A DNA stretch of 64,000 nt, from positions 1 to 64,000 of the forward strand of contig NZ_LFMD02000007.1 in assembly GCF_015776785.2 (NCBI RefSeq), given 5' to 3'. How positions within the stretch are numbered: the first letter of the stretch is position 1; each line of letters begins with the position of its first letter. Shown here one piece after another: positions 46,859-54,728 of the stretch. The DNA comes from Kitasatospora sp. SUK 42. Lineage in GTDB: Bacteria > Actinomycetota > Actinomycetes > Streptomycetales > Streptomycetaceae. A program made the position numbers and the translations under genes. The notes beneath the pieces were generated by a model. That model ran no database searches, was not told the origin of the DNA, and saw only the letters and a list, made by a program, of their open reading frames with translations.

Positions 46859-47362
46859 ATGTCCAGCGACTACGCGAAGCAGCTCGGAGGCAAGCTCCGA
46901 GCGATCCGCACTCAGCAGGGTCTGTCCCTGCATGGTGTCGAGGAGAAGTCCCAGGGGCGCTGGAAGGCAGTCGTCGTCGGCTCGTACGAGCGCGGCGACC
47001 GTGCGGTCACCGTGCAGCGGCTGGCCGAGCTCGCCGAGTTCTACGGCGTTCCGGTGCAGGAGCTCCTGCCCGGTGGCACTCCCGGCGGCGCGGCCGAGCC
47101 GCCGCCGCGCCTGGTCCTCGACCTGGAGAGACTGACTCAGGTCCCCTCCGAGAAGGCCGGCCCGCTGCAGCGCTACGCGGCGACCATCCAGAGCCAGCGC
47201 GGCGACTACAACGGCAAGGTGCTCTCGATCCGCCAGGACGACCTGCGCACCCTGGCCGTGATCTACGACCAGTCGCCGTCGATCCTCACCGAGCAGCTGA
47301 TCTCCTGGGGCGTGCTGAACCCCGACGCCCGCCGCGCGGTGCGCGAGGAGGACGCGAGCTGA
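46859..47362 (+). CDS. bldD: BldD, developmental master repressor
   Basis: A 167-residue DNA-binding protein that holds back sporulation genes when c-di-GMP is high. N-terminal XRE helix-turn-helix (residues 5-65, KLRAIRTQQGLSLHGVEEKS). The C-terminal domain carries the c-di-GMP signature RXD-X8-RXXD at R114-D116 and R125-D128, the same positions as in S. coelicolor BldD. ATG 46859 follows GGGGAGATCA. It is divergent from pyrR. A hairpin terminator follows. Confidence 0.98.
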   Translation: MSSDYAKQLGGKLRAIRTQQGLSLHGVEEKSQGRWKAVVVGSYERGDRAVTVQRLAELAEFYGVPVQELLPGGTPGGAAEPPPRLVLDLERLTQVPSEKAGPLQRYAATIQSQRGDYNGKVLSIRQDDLRTLAVIYDQSPSILTEQLISWGVLNPDARRAVREEDAS

Positions 47363-47429
47363 GGCTTGCCGCACCGGCTCCCGCCAGCGGAAACCAGCAG
47401 CGCCCAGCAGTAGCCAGCAGAAACGTCAC

Positions 47430-47459
47430 GGCGCGGTCCCGGAGATCCGGGGCCGCGCC
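47430..47459 (+). terminator. bldD terminator
   Basis: GGCGCGG (47430-47436) pairs with CCGCGCC (47453-47459), with inner CCCGG/CCGGG pairing around AGAT. It lies 68 bases after the bldD stop. Confidence 0.65.
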
Positions 47460-47540
47460 GCGGTGTTGCGGCGATCGCGGCCGGCCCAGGGCCTGTTCGG
47501 CGACTCCTGTCGGATCAGGCGAGGATCCGCCGGACAAGCC

Positions 47541-48461
47541 CTAACAGACCGTCCCCAGGCTGTAGCCCGGCTGCGCCGCCACCCCGTCCAGCCGCACCGG
47601 GCCGGCGGCCGGCGCCCAGTCCGGCCCGCCGCTCGACCAGGCCCAGGCGGCCGGCAGGTACTCCCCGCAGGAGGCCGCCGAGCCCTGCGAGCCGTGCAGC
47701 ACCGCGACGCCCGGCAGCTCCAGCGCCAGCCCGGCGCACAGCACCGCGCAGACCAGCTCCAGGTCCTCGTCGTTGACCCGCACCACCCCGTCCTCCCACT
47801 GGAGCACCCGGGCCGCCGCGGTGAGCCGGCCGCCCGGTGCGTCCACCTGGAGGCGCAGCTCGTAGACCCCGGCGCCCGCGCCGATCAGCATCCGGCGGAA
47901 CACCTCGCCCCCGCGCTGGTAGGCGGCGCGCACCCAGCGGATGTGCTCCTCGTCGGCGCCGCCCGCGCCCCCGTACAGGCCGCCGTCCAGCAGCAGGTCG
48001 GCGTGCGCGAGCGTCAGCCCGTTCTCCCGGGCCCGGACCAGCCGCGGCACGAAGTCGCCGGCCAGCTCCTCGCCCTGGTAGGCCAGCAGCTGGGTCTGGA
48101 GCGGCGGGTTGACCAGGTAGCGGTCGCGGGCGGCGGGCTCGGCCGGGTCCAGCCCGTGCAGCAGGCAGAACTCCTCGAAGTCCTGCGGGTGGAACATCCG
48201 GGCCCGGACGCTGTCGAAGCGCTCCAGCGCGTCGGCCAGCAGCTCGGCGGTCTCGCTCAGGTAGCGCTCGTGGTCGGCGGCGTCGGAGATCCCCCAGGCG
48301 CGGGCCCGGGCGAAGTCCGCGGCGCTGGTGAGCACGCCGATGACGAACGCCTGCTCGGCCCCCTCGCCCCGCCGCGAGCGGTGCGGAGCCCGCAGCGCGG
48401 GCCGCAGGCCGCCGGCGGTGCAGTCGGAGTTACGGCGGGCGCGTCCCTTGCGGCTGGTCAT
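47541..48461 (-). CDS. Hypothetical protein
   Basis: A 306-residue soluble protein of no family I recognise. A basic N-terminal segment (MTSRKGRARRNSD) is followed by a helical region (SETAELLADALERFDSVRARMFHPQDF). The C-terminal half is strand-rich and includes cysteines (LELVCAVLCAGLALELP). Codon bias is strong. Start ATG 48461 has AGGAG 8 bases upstream. It is convergent with bldD, and the upstream neighbour is a thioesterase-like gene on the same strand. Confidence 0.75.
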   Translation of the reverse strand: MTSRKGRARRNSDCTAGGLRPALRAPHRSRRGEGAEQAFVIGVLTSAADFARARAWGISDAADHERYLSETAELLADALERFDSVRARMFHPQDFEEFCLLHGLDPAEPAARDRYLVNPPLQTQLLAYQGEELAGDFVPRLVRARENGLTLAHADLLLDGGLYGGAGGADEEHIRWVRAAYQRGGEVFRRMLIGAGAGVYELRLQVDAPGGRLTAAARVLQWEDGVVRVNDEDLELVCAVLCAGLALELPGVAVLHGSQGSAASCGEYLPAAWAWSSGGPDWAPAAGPVRLDGVAAQPGYSLGTVC

Positions 48462-48603
48462 CGGAGGCTCCTGGCTTCGGCGGGCGACCGTCGGCGGTGA
48501 CGGTCAGCGGCGAGCTGGCCGCTGGCCGTCTTCCTCCCCAATCCCGCGCGCCGCACACGTACGGCGTGTCACAGGAATGTAACCACCGGTAATAGCGACG
48601 GTC

Positions 48604-49431
48604 TCAGGCGGACCGCGGCACCCGGGCCAGCTGGCGGGACTGGGCGACCAGGCGGCCGGTCTCGTCCCAGATCTCGGCGTCCTCCTCGAAGTAGCCGCCG
48701 GCCAGGTTGCGGGTGGCGTGGGTGACCCTCAGCCAGCCGGGCGCGGGCTTGGCGCGCAGGTGGACGGTCAGTTCGACGGTCGGGGCCCAGCCGGGCATGC
48801 CGAGGTCGAAGGTGACCGGCGGCAGCGCGTCGGCGACCAGCAGGAGCAGCAGCGGGTCGGGCTCGCGGCCGTCGGCGAGCCGGAACCAGCCCTGGATCCG
48901 GCCGTTGCCGGAGGGCTGCCCGAGCGCCCAGCCGACGGTCGCCGGGTCGAGCCGCAGGTCGAAGCGCTCCAGCAGGGCGGCCTGCTCGACCAGCTGCCGG
49001 GGCGCGTGCTCGATGCCGATGCACTGGTCCGGCGGCGGCAGCTGCGGCGGGGTGGCGGTGGTGCGCACCTCGCCCTCGGCGGTGGCGAGGTCGCCGTGGC
49101 TGGCCACCACCCGCAGCCGCTCGACGCCGTCCTGGCTGAGCGAGGCGGTGCCGGTGGAGAGGCCGCGGCCGGTGCGCAGCACCTCGGTGTGGACGGTGGC
49201 CGGGCCGGGGGTGGAGGCGGACAGGTAGTAACCGCTGATCGACACCGGGTCCGGGTGCTGCCCGTGCTCCAGCGACAGCGCGTGTCCGGCCACGGCGAGC
49301 AGCAGGCCGCCGTTGACCCCGCCGCCGATCTGCCAGCCGGTGCCGAGCTCGGCCTCGTAGCGGCCGGGCTCCTCGGGGTGTCTGGTCAGGGCGATGCCCT
49401 GGTCGAACTCGCTGCGGATCGCGGTGGTCAT
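48604..49431 (-). CDS. Acyl-CoA thioesterase family protein (double hotdog)
   Basis: A 275-residue protein of the TesB-like double hotdog class: GTGWQIGGGVNGGLLLAVAGHAL near residue 31 resembles the first hotdog helix, and DPVSISGYYLSASTPGPATVHTEVLRTGRG the following strands. The second half has WAPTVELTVHLRAKPAPGWLRVTH and ends RLVAQSRQLA, the usual family close. It probably hydrolyses acyl-CoA or acts in fatty-acid metabolism. Start ATG 49431; the ribosome site is weak. Confidence 0.85.
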   Translation of the reverse strand: MTTAIRSEFDQGIALTRHPEEPGRYEAELGTGWQIGGGVNGGLLLAVAGHALSLEHGQHPDPVSISGYYLSASTPGPATVHTEVLRTGRGLSTGTASLSQDGVERLRVVASHGDLATAEGEVRTTATPPQLPPPDQCIGIEHAPRQLVEQAALLERFDLRLDPATVGWALGQPSGNGRIQGWFRLADGREPDPLLLLLVADALPPVTFDLGMPGWAPTVELTVHLRAKPAPGWLRVTHATRNLAGGYFEEDAEIWDETGRLVAQSRQLARVPRSA

Positions 49432-49533
49432 GGGGGTGGCCTGCCCTTCACACGGGGTCCCGGACGCCAAGTTACTGGCGAGTAGGGCACCACCTTACGC
49501 CGCCCGGGTGAAACGCGCGATGACCTCGAACAC

Positions 49534-49578
49534 GTGAACGGCCGCCGGACCCGTTGTTCGGGTCCGGCGGCCGTTCAC
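49534..49578. terminator. nusB operon terminator
   Basis: A 20-base perfect stem (49534-49553 with 49559-49578) around TTGTT, 12 bases after the nusB stop. Strongest hairpin in the window. Confidence 0.9.
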
Positions 49579-49590
49579 GAGGATGACCTG

Positions 49591-50028
49591 CTACCGGCGG
49601 ATGCTCGGCTTCAGCTCCAGGAAGCGGGCGAGCAGACCGTTGACGAAGGCCGGGGAGTCGTCCGTGGAGAACTCCTTGGCGATCTCGACGGCCTCGTCCA
49701 GGACGACCGCGTCCGGGACGCCGTCCTCCCAGATCAGCTCGTAGGCACCGAGCCGCAGGACGTTGCGGTCCACGATCGGCATCCGGTCGAGGGTCCAGCC
49801 CACGGCGTACTGCTCGATCAGGTCGTCGATGCGACGCGCGTGCTGGACGTACCCCTCGATCAGCTCCATCGTGTACTCGGCGACCTGCGGGGTACCCTCG
49901 TCGGGCTTGGGCTCGCGGGCGCGGGCCACCCAGTCGGCGAGGACCTGCTGCGGGTCGACCCCGCGGTGGTCGGCCTCGAAGAGGATCTGGAAGGCCCGGG
50001 TGCGGGCCTTACTGCGTGCGGCCGACAC
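49591..50028 (-). CDS. nusB: Transcription antitermination factor NusB
   Basis: A 145-residue all-helical RNA-binding factor for rRNA transcription antitermination. SKARTRAFQILFEADHRG at the start, RMPIVDRNVLRLGAYELIW in the middle, and VLDEAVEIAKEFSTDDSPAFVNGLLARF at the end are family hallmarks. GTG 50028 begins 4 bases after the efp stop, so the two are co-transcribed. Confidence 0.97.
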   Translation of the reverse strand: MSAARSKARTRAFQILFEADHRGVDPQQVLADWVARAREPKPDEGTPQVAEYTMELIEGYVQHARRIDDLIEQYAVGWTLDRMPIVDRNVLRLGAYELIWEDGVPDAVVLDEAVEIAKEFSTDDSPAFVNGLLARFLELKPSIRR

Positions 50029-50032
50029 GGAC

Positions 50033-50596
50033 TTACTTCACCCGGCCGAGGTAGCTGCCGTCGCGGGTGTCGACCTTGACCTTCTCGCCGGTGACGACGA
50101 AGAGCGGGACGGCGATCTCGGCGCCGGTCTCCAGGGTGGCCGGCTTGGAGCCACCGGTGGAGCGGTCGCCCTGGACGCCCGGCTCGGTGTGGGCGATGGT
50201 CAGCTCGACCGCGGCCGGGAGCTCGATGTACAGGACGGCACCCTCGTTGGTGGCGACCAGGGCCTCGAAGCCCTCCAGCAGGTACTTGGCGGCGTCGCCG
50301 ACGACGGCCGGCTCGACGGTCAGCTGGTCGTAGGTGTCCATGTCCATGAACACGAAGTTCTCGCCGTCCTTGTACGAGAACTGCATGCCGCGCTTGTCGA
50401 CATTGGCGGTCTCGACCTTGGTGCCCGCGTTGAAGGTCTTGTCGACGACCTTGCCGGTCAGGACCTCCTTGAGCTTGGTCCGCACGAAGGCCGGGCCCTT
50501 ACCGGGCTTGACGTGCTGGAACTCGACGACGGACCAGAGCTTGCCGCCCTCCAGCTTGAGGACCATGCCGTTCTTGAGATCGTTCGTGGAAGCCAC
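50033..50596 (-). CDS. efp: Elongation factor P
   Basis: A 187-residue translation factor that rescues ribosomes stalled at polyproline. Three beta-barrel domains. The domain I loop reads [12 protein letters not shown], with the lysine in the palindromic PGKGP context of actinobacterial EF-P, which is thought to work without lysine modification. The C-terminal [19 protein letters not shown] and [20 protein letters not shown] segments are typical. GTG 50596 with GGAG upstream. Confidence 0.97.
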   Translation of the reverse strand: MASTNDLKNGMVLKLEGGKLWSVVEFQHVKPGKGPAFVRTKLKEVLTGKVVDKTFNAGTKVETANVDKRGMQFSYKDGENFVFMDMDTYDQLTVEPAVVGDAAKYLLEGFEALVATNEGAVLYIELPAAVELTIAHTEPGVQGDRSTGGSKPATLETGAEIAVPLFVVTGEKVKVDTRDGSYLGRVK

Positions 50597-50653
50597 GGGC
50601 GCACTTACTCCTGGATATAGCTGTCAAGGAACCAAGGGTCGCGTCCTGCCGCC

Positions 50654-50676
50654 GACGGCCTTCGGGGGCCGCCGTC
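50654..50676 (-). terminator. Short hairpin after the M24-family gene
   Basis: GACGGC (50654-50659) pairs with GCCGTC (50671-50676), overlapping the stop of the M24-family gene, in the 78-base gap before efp. Weak; efp may also be read from the upstream promoter. Confidence 0.35.
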
Positions 50677-51781
50677 ACAGGGCGAGGAGCTCCTTGGTGG
50701 TGATGGTGAGCAGCTCGGGCCCGCCCTCTTCGAGGGGGCGCACGACGAGCGTGTCCTCGATCCGGACCCCGCCCTTGCCCGGGAGGTGCACCCCTGGGCC
50801 GACGGTGACCGGTACGCGGCTGTCCAGTTTACCCATGTCCGAAGGACCGAGGCGCGGCGCCTCCCGGATCTCCAGGCCGATGCCGTGGCCCACCGGGTGA
50901 GGGGAGAGCTCGGTGTGGCCCGCCGCCTCCAGGACCTGCCGGGCGGCCCGGTCGGGTACGCACTGCTCGACGCCCGGTCCGAGGGCCTCCCGGCCGGCCC
51001 GCTGGGCGCGGAAGACCAGCCGGTGCAGCTCGACCTGCCAGGGCGCGGGGGCGGCGCCGATCACGAAGGTCCGGGCGGTCGAGACGCCGTAGCCGCGGTA
51101 GCGGGCGCCCATCACCACGGTGAGGAAGTCGCCCTCCTCCACCCGGCGGTCGGTCGGCTGGTGGGCGGGCTGGCCGGAGTGGCTGCCGGTGCCGACCGAG
51201 ACCGGGAAGGCTGCCCGGTCCGCGCCGTGGTCGATCATCCGGCGCTCCAGCTCCATCGCCAGGTGCCGCTCGGTGCGGCCGACCAGGATCGACTCCAGCA
51301 GTTCGCCGAGCGCCTGGTCCGCGATCTCGGCGGCGATCCGCAGGTCGGCGATCTCGTGCTCGTCCTTGACCACCCGCAGCCGCTCGACCATCTGGCCGAG
51401 GTCCGCCAGCCGGGCCCCCTCCAGCAGCCCCGCCACCGCCCGGTGCCGGGTCACGGTCAGGTCGTGCTCCTCCACCGCGAGCTTCCGCAGGCCCATCCGC
51501 CCGGCGTCGGCCGCGGCGGCCAGCGCGGTGTCCGCCCCGGACGGCACCGGGACCTGGATGACGTCGGCGGCGATCAGGTGCTCCCCCGAGTCGTCCGGTG
51601 GCAGGTCGTCCGGCAGCGACAGCAGCGCCCGCTCCCTGGTCAGCAGCAACGTCGCGCCGCAGGGCGCGCAGCCCGTCAGGTACCGCACGTTCGCCGCCCG
51701 GGTCACCAGTGCCGCGTCGACCCCGGCCGCACCGCAGTGCTCCCGCACCCGCTCCCGCCGACCCGCGTACGCATCCGCCAT
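50675..51781 (-). CDS. M24 (Xaa-Pro peptidase) homologue with degenerate metal site
   Basis: A 368-residue two-domain protein of the aminopeptidase P/prolidase fold: N-terminal creatinase-like domain, then a pita-bread domain. By alignment to E. coli AMPP, three of five metal ligands are replaced. The first aspartate is V223 (TVVMGARYRGYG), the second is S234 (VSTARTF), and the first glutamate is G328 (VGPG). The histidine (HPVGHGIGL, H299) and last glutamate (RIEDT, E342) remain. It is probably not a classical peptidase. It sits upstream of efp and nusB, a conserved neighbourhood, so a peptide- or Pro-binding role is possible. Confidence 0.85.
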   Translation of the reverse strand: MADAYAGRRERVREHCGAAGVDAALVTRAANVRYLTGCAPCGATLLLTRERALLSLPDDLPPDDSGEHLIAADVIQVPVPSGADTALAAAADAGRMGLRKLAVEEHDLTVTRHRAVAGLLEGARLADLGQMVERLRVVKDEHEIADLRIAAEIADQALGELLESILVGRTERHLAMELERRMIDHGADRAAFPVSVGTGSHSGQPAHQPTDRRVEEGDFLTVVMGARYRGYGVSTARTFVIGAAPAPWQVELHRLVFRAQRAGREALGPGVEQCVPDRAARQVLEAAGHTELSPHPVGHGIGLEIREAPRLGPSDMGKLDSRVPVTVGPGVHLPGKGGVRIEDTLVVRPLEEGGPELLTITTKELLAL

Positions 51782-51864
51782 GCGTCGAGCCTACGAACCC
51801 CCACCCCAAACCGCCCGCCGAGCACCCCCCACCGGGGCGCTCACCGCCCCCCTTCGTCACGGCC

Positions 51865-52038
51865 CTACGCCTCCTTTTCCTCGATCAGCCCCCGGCGGTA
51901 GGCCGGGACCAGGTTCCGCGGGACGAGCACCTCCCGGCCGTTCAGGGTGATCGGGACCAGTTCCGGGGCCGTCGCCTTCCACTGGGCGCGGCGGTGCCTG
52001 GTGTTGCTGCGGGAGGTCCTGCGCTTGGGGACTGCCAT
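51865..52038 (-). CDS. rpmF: Ribosomal protein L32, cysteine-free paralogue
   Basis: A 57-residue L32: it opens [20 protein letters not shown], the universal L32 start. The C-terminal half ([15 protein letters not shown]) lacks the paired cysteines that bind zinc in the standard protein, so it is the zinc-independent form used when zinc is scarce. The start ATG 52038 lies 9 bases after the rpsR-like stop. Last gene of the minus-strand arm of the zinc-independent ribosomal cluster. Confidence 0.9.
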   Translation of the reverse strand: MAVPKRRTSRSNTRHRRAQWKATAPELVPITLNGREVLVPRNLVPAYRRGLIEEKEA

Positions 52039-52047
52039 CGAGGGCTC

Positions 52048-52257
52048 CTATCGGGTGGTGCCGGAGGTGTACGGGAGGGGGGCCGTCTCCCGGGCGTTCC
52101 TGACGGCCCGGGCGATCGCCCGCTGCTGCTGGACGGTGAGGCGGGTGACCCTGCGATGGGGGCACCTTCCGGCCGAAGGCTGGGGGAGGGTCTTGCCCCG
52201 GTCGGAGACGAAGCGGCGCAGCAGGTCGTTCTTGGCGATCTTGCTCTGCTTGGCCAT
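52048..52257 (-). CDS. rpsR: Ribosomal protein S18 variant fused to an S14 start
   Basis: A 69-residue protein. Residues 1-11 ([11 protein letters not shown]) match the S14 N-terminus almost exactly. Residues 12-22 ([11 protein letters not shown]) and 35-69 ([19 protein letters not shown] onward) are S18. Residues 23-34 ([12 protein letters not shown]) match neither and are coded by a 36-base palindromic insertion. The first about 30 residues of normal S18 are absent. The usual streptomycete order L28-S14-S18 suggests that a deletion joined rpsN to rpsR in frame. The start overlaps the L28 stop (TGATG). Whether it still enters ribosomes is open. Confidence 0.85.
   Translation of the reverse strand: MAKQSKIAKNDLLRRFVSDRGKTLPQPSAGRCPHRRVTRLTVQQQRAIARAVRNARETAPLPYTSGTTR
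52156..52191. repeat. 36-bp palindromic insertion inside rpsR
   Basis: Read on the minus strand it holds CTCCCCCAGCCTTCGGCCGG followed by AAGGTGCCCCCAT. The core CCTTCCGGCCGAAGG is nearly palindromic. It resembles short GC-rich palindromic repeats that I recall being common between genes in Streptomyces. It replaces about three residues of the S18 sequence with twelve, without shifting the frame. Confidence 0.65.
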
Positions 52258-52493
52258 CAGACCTTCTCCCCCCGGGCGCGGATGCGGGCCACGGCGGCCT
52301 CGATGCCGATCGTGTCGACGGTGCGGATGCCCTTGGCGCTCAGCACGAGCCGGACGTACCGGCCCTCGCCGGGCAGCCAGTAGCGCTTGCGCTGGATGTT
52401 GGGGTCGAAGCGGCGCGGTGTCCGGCGGTGCGAGTGCGAGATCGCGTTGCCGAAGCCGGGCCGGCGGCCGGTGAGCTGGCAGTGGGCGGACAT
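52257..52493 (-). CDS. rpmB: Ribosomal protein L28, zinc-independent paralogue
   Basis: A 78-residue L28: [20 protein letters not shown], then [20 protein letters not shown] and [17 protein letters not shown]. The usual CxxC pair is reduced to one cysteine, fitting the zinc-free class. ATG 52493. First gene of the minus-strand arm, directly downstream of the Zur-box-like palindrome; its stop overlaps the S14/S18 hybrid start. Confidence 0.92.
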   Translation of the reverse strand: MSAHCQLTGRRPGFGNAISHSHRRTPRRFDPNIQRKRYWLPGEGRYVRLVLSAKGIRTVDTIGIEAAVARIRARGEKV

Positions 52494-52546
52494 GGGTGCT
52501 CCCTGGCGTTCGGGAATGGGCAGGACGGAGCTCACGTTACACCAGA

Positions 52547-52561
52547 TGAAAATGACTTCCA
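52547..52561. promoter_or_regulatory. Zur box
   Basis: TGAAAATGACTTCCA matches the Streptomyces Zur consensus TGAAAATGATTTTCA at 13 of 15 positions. It lies between the divergent L28 and L33 genes, so zinc-loaded Zur would repress both arms. The setting (zinc-free ribosomal paralogues) independently supports it. Confidence 0.8.
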
Positions 52562-52625
52562 TTTCGGTGTACGGTCTCGATCCAACCCTTCGAACCGAAC
52601 GCCCCGAGGCCCCAGGAGGACCCCG

Positions 52626-52790
52626 ATGGCCCGCAGTGAACTGCGCCCCGTGATCAAGCTCCGCTCCACGGCCGGGACCGGCTACACGTACGTGACCCGC
52701 AAGAACCGCCGGAACGACCCGGACCGGATGATCCTGCGCAAGTACGACCCGGCCGCCGGCCGGCACGTCGACTTCCGCGAGGAGCGCTAG
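52626..52790 (+). CDS. rpmG: Ribosomal protein L33, zinc-independent paralogue
   Basis: A 54-residue L33: [29 protein letters not shown] and [19 protein letters not shown]. The CxxC pairs of the zinc form are absent. ATG 52626 has AGGAGG 9 bases upstream. First gene of the plus arm, followed by L31 after 46 bases. Confidence 0.93.
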   Translation: MARSELRPVIKLRSTAGTGYTYVTRKNRRNDPDRMILRKYDPAAGRHVDFREER

Positions 52791-52836
52791 GAACAACAAC
52801 ACCTGCGCCAGGAACAACACCCGGAGGAGCCCAGTC

Positions 52837-53085
52837 ATGAAGTCCGGAATCCACCCCGAATACCGCCCGGTCGTCTTCCGCGACAAGGTCGGCGGCCTCG
52901 CCTTCCTCACGCGGTCGACCATCACCAGCGACAGCACGGTCGAGTGGGAGGACGGCAACACCTACCCGGTGATCGACGTCGAGATCTCCTCGGCGAGCCA
53001 CCCCTTCTACACCGGCCAGTCCCGGGTGCTCGACACCGCCGGCCGGGTCGAGCAGTTCCGTCGGCGCTACGGCGACCGGCACTGA
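52837..53085 (+). CDS. rpmE2: Ribosomal protein L31 type B
   Basis: An 82-residue type B L31 (no CxxC motif): [54 protein letters not shown], then a basic end. Type B replaces the zinc-binding type A under zinc limitation, releasing stored zinc. ATG 52837 has GGAGGAG upstream. Followed by a strong terminator. Confidence 0.96.
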   Translation: MKSGIHPEYRPVVFRDKVGGLAFLTRSTITSDSTVEWEDGNTYPVIDVEISSASHPFYTGQSRVLDTAGRVEQFRRRYGDRH

Positions 53086-53091
53086 GAACAC

Positions 53092-53128
53092 GAAGCGGCG
53101 CCCCCCCACCCAGGGGAGGCGCCGCTTC
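53092..53128. terminator. Terminator between convergent L31 and cupin-regulator genes
   Basis: GAAGCGGCGCC (53092-53102) pairs with GGCGCCGCTTC (53118-53128) around a C-rich loop. Serves both strands. Confidence 0.85.
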
Positions 53129-53144
53129 CCGCGTCCGAACGGCC

Positions 53145-53717
53145 TCAGCGCGGCGGCGGCACCGAGACCACCATGGTCAGCCGCAGCACCTGCTCCCCCG
53201 CGTTGCGGTAGGCGTGCGCGTACGAGGCGTCGAAGGAGACCGTGCTGCCGGCCGGCACCGGGTGCGGGTGACCGTCGTGCACCAGGGTCAGCTCACCCTC
53301 CTCCACGCGGACGATCTCGACCGTCCCGGCCGGGTGCGGCTCGGAGGAGTACTCCTCGCCCGGCGCCATCCGCCAGTCCCACAGCTCCAGCGGCCCGGGG
53401 GCCTCGATCCCGTGCAGCAGGGTGCCGGTGCCGCCACCCGGGCCGGTCCAGAGCGGGACGGCCTGGTCGCCGGGGATGATCCGGACGTCCGGGCCCTCCT
53501 CGTAGTCGAGCAGCGTGGCGATCGAGACACCGAGCGCGTCACCGAGCCGGACGACGGTGGCCACGCTCGGGTTGGTGCGGCCCTGCTCGATCTGGACGAT
53601 CATGCCGCGGCTCACTCCGGAGCGGGCGGCGAGGGCGTCCAGGGTGTGGCCGCGCTCGGTGCGCAGCCGCTTGACGTTCCGGGCGAGGGCCCGGGAGACG
53701 AGGTCGGGATCCGGCAC
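53145..53717 (-). CDS. XRE-family regulator with cupin domain
   Basis: A 190-residue regulator. Residues 8-65 are an XRE helix-turn-helix (NVKRLRTERGHTLDALAARSGVSRGMIVQIEQG). Residues about 95-185 are a small cupin (PHPAGTVEIVRVEEGELTLVHDG, YAHAYRNAGEQ). Such proteins sense small molecules and often control a neighbouring transporter; here an EamA transporter is divergent, 152 bases away. GTG 53717 has GGAGGG upstream. Confidence 0.9.
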   Translation of the reverse strand: MPDPDLVSRALARNVKRLRTERGHTLDALAARSGVSRGMIVQIEQGRTNPSVATVVRLGDALGVSIATLLDYEEGPDVRIIPGDQAVPLWTGPGGGTGTLLHGIEAPGPLELWDWRMAPGEEYSSEPHPAGTVEIVRVEEGELTLVHDGHPHPVPAGSTVSFDASYAHAYRNAGEQVLRLTMVVSVPPPR

Positions 53718-53869
53718 GCGGGCAGCCCTCCGGTGTCCACAGTTCGAGACTGTACAAAATAATGTTCTGCCGAGTTCAGTTCATTGCACTACGCTGCGAT
53801 TCCGGCAACGAGTCCATCCGACTGTACTGCGGAGTGCATTGTGCTGTCCTCAATCCCCGGGTCCCTCCG
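53718..53869. promoter_or_regulatory. Divergent control region with repeated half-sites
   Basis: GACTGTAC occurs as a direct repeat at 53748-53755 and 53820-53827. CATTGCACT (53782-53790) and its near-inverse AGTGCATTG (53833-53841) also recur. The segment is A/T-richer than its surroundings. These are likely sites for the cupin regulator controlling both genes. Confidence 0.45.
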
Positions 53870-54721
53870 GTGACCGCCCTGCTCGCCCTCTCCGCCAGCC
53901 TGCTCACCGGCCTGGCCGACTTCGGCGGCGGCGTGCTCACCCGCCGGCTGCCCGCGCTCGCCGTGGTGGTCGTCTCCCAGGCGCTGGCAGCCACCGCGCT
54001 GCTCGCCGCCGTCCTGGCCACCGGCGGCTGGGCCGACGCCTCCCCCGCGCTCTGGTACGCCGTCGCCGCCGGGGTGATCGGCCCGTTCGCGATGCTCGCC
54101 TTCTACCGCGCGCTCGCGCTCGGCCCGATGGGCGTGGTGTCCCCGCTGGCCACCATCGGCGTCGTGGTGCCGGTCGGGGTCGGGCTCGCGCTCGGCGAGC
54201 GGCCCGGCCCCGGCCAGGCGGCCGGCATCGCGGTGGCCGTGGCCGGGGTGGTGCTGGCCGGCGGCCCCGAGCGCGGCGGGCCGTCCGCCGCCCGCACGGC
54301 CCTGCTGCTCACCCTGGCCGCCGCGTTCGGCTTCGGCGCCAACATGGCCCTGATCGCGCACGCCTCGACCGGCGGCGGACTGCTGCTCGTGCTGTGCGTA
54401 CAGCGGCTGGTCAACATCGCCGTCGGCGGCACCGCGCTGCTGATCGGCCTGCGCGGCACCGACACCTCCGGGCTGCTGCCGGAGCTGCGCTCCCGGCTGC
54501 CGCTGCTCACCGCCGTCGGGCTGGCCGACGTCGCGGGCAACGCCACGTACGCGATGGCCTCGCACGGCGGCTCGGCGGCGGTGGCCGCCGTGCTCGCCTC
54601 GCTCTACCCGGTGGTCACCGCGCTGATGGCGCGCGGAGTGCTGAAGGAGCGGCTGCGCCCGGTCCAGGTGGTCGGCGCCGGGCTCGCCGTCGCGGGCACC
54701 CTGCTGCTCGCGGCCGCGTGA
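53870..54721 (+). CDS. EamA/DMT-family transporter
   Basis: A 283-residue integral membrane protein with ten predicted helices in two EamA repeats (LLALSASLLTGLADFGGG onward, and LLTLAAAFGFGANMALIA onward), each ending in motifs like PLATIGVVVPVGVGLALGE and SLYPVVTALMARGVLKE. Drug/metabolite exporter type; substrate unknown. I chose GTG 53870 because the membrane domain starts there; it lacks a clear ribosome site, so a longer form from 53762 is possible. Convergent with the cobalt/nickel permease, 7 bases apart. Confidence 0.85.
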   Translation: MTALLALSASLLTGLADFGGGVLTRRLPALAVVVVSQALAATALLAAVLATGGWADASPALWYAVAAGVIGPFAMLAFYRALALGPMGVVSPLATIGVVVPVGVGLALGERPGPGQAAGIAVAVAGVVLAGGPERGGPSAARTALLLTLAAAFGFGANMALIAHASTGGGLLLVLCVQRLVNIAVGGTALLIGLRGTDTSGLLPELRSRLPLLTAVGLADVAGNATYAMASHGGSAAVAAVLASLYPVVTALMARGVLKERLRPVQVVGAGLAVAGTLLLAAA

Positions 54722-54728
54722 ACCGGGC

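Noticed and set aside
47497-47560. Possible partial MITE copy near GGACAAGCCCTAACAG
   Set aside because: Only a few bases resemble the MITE end at 58486; no inverted partner found.
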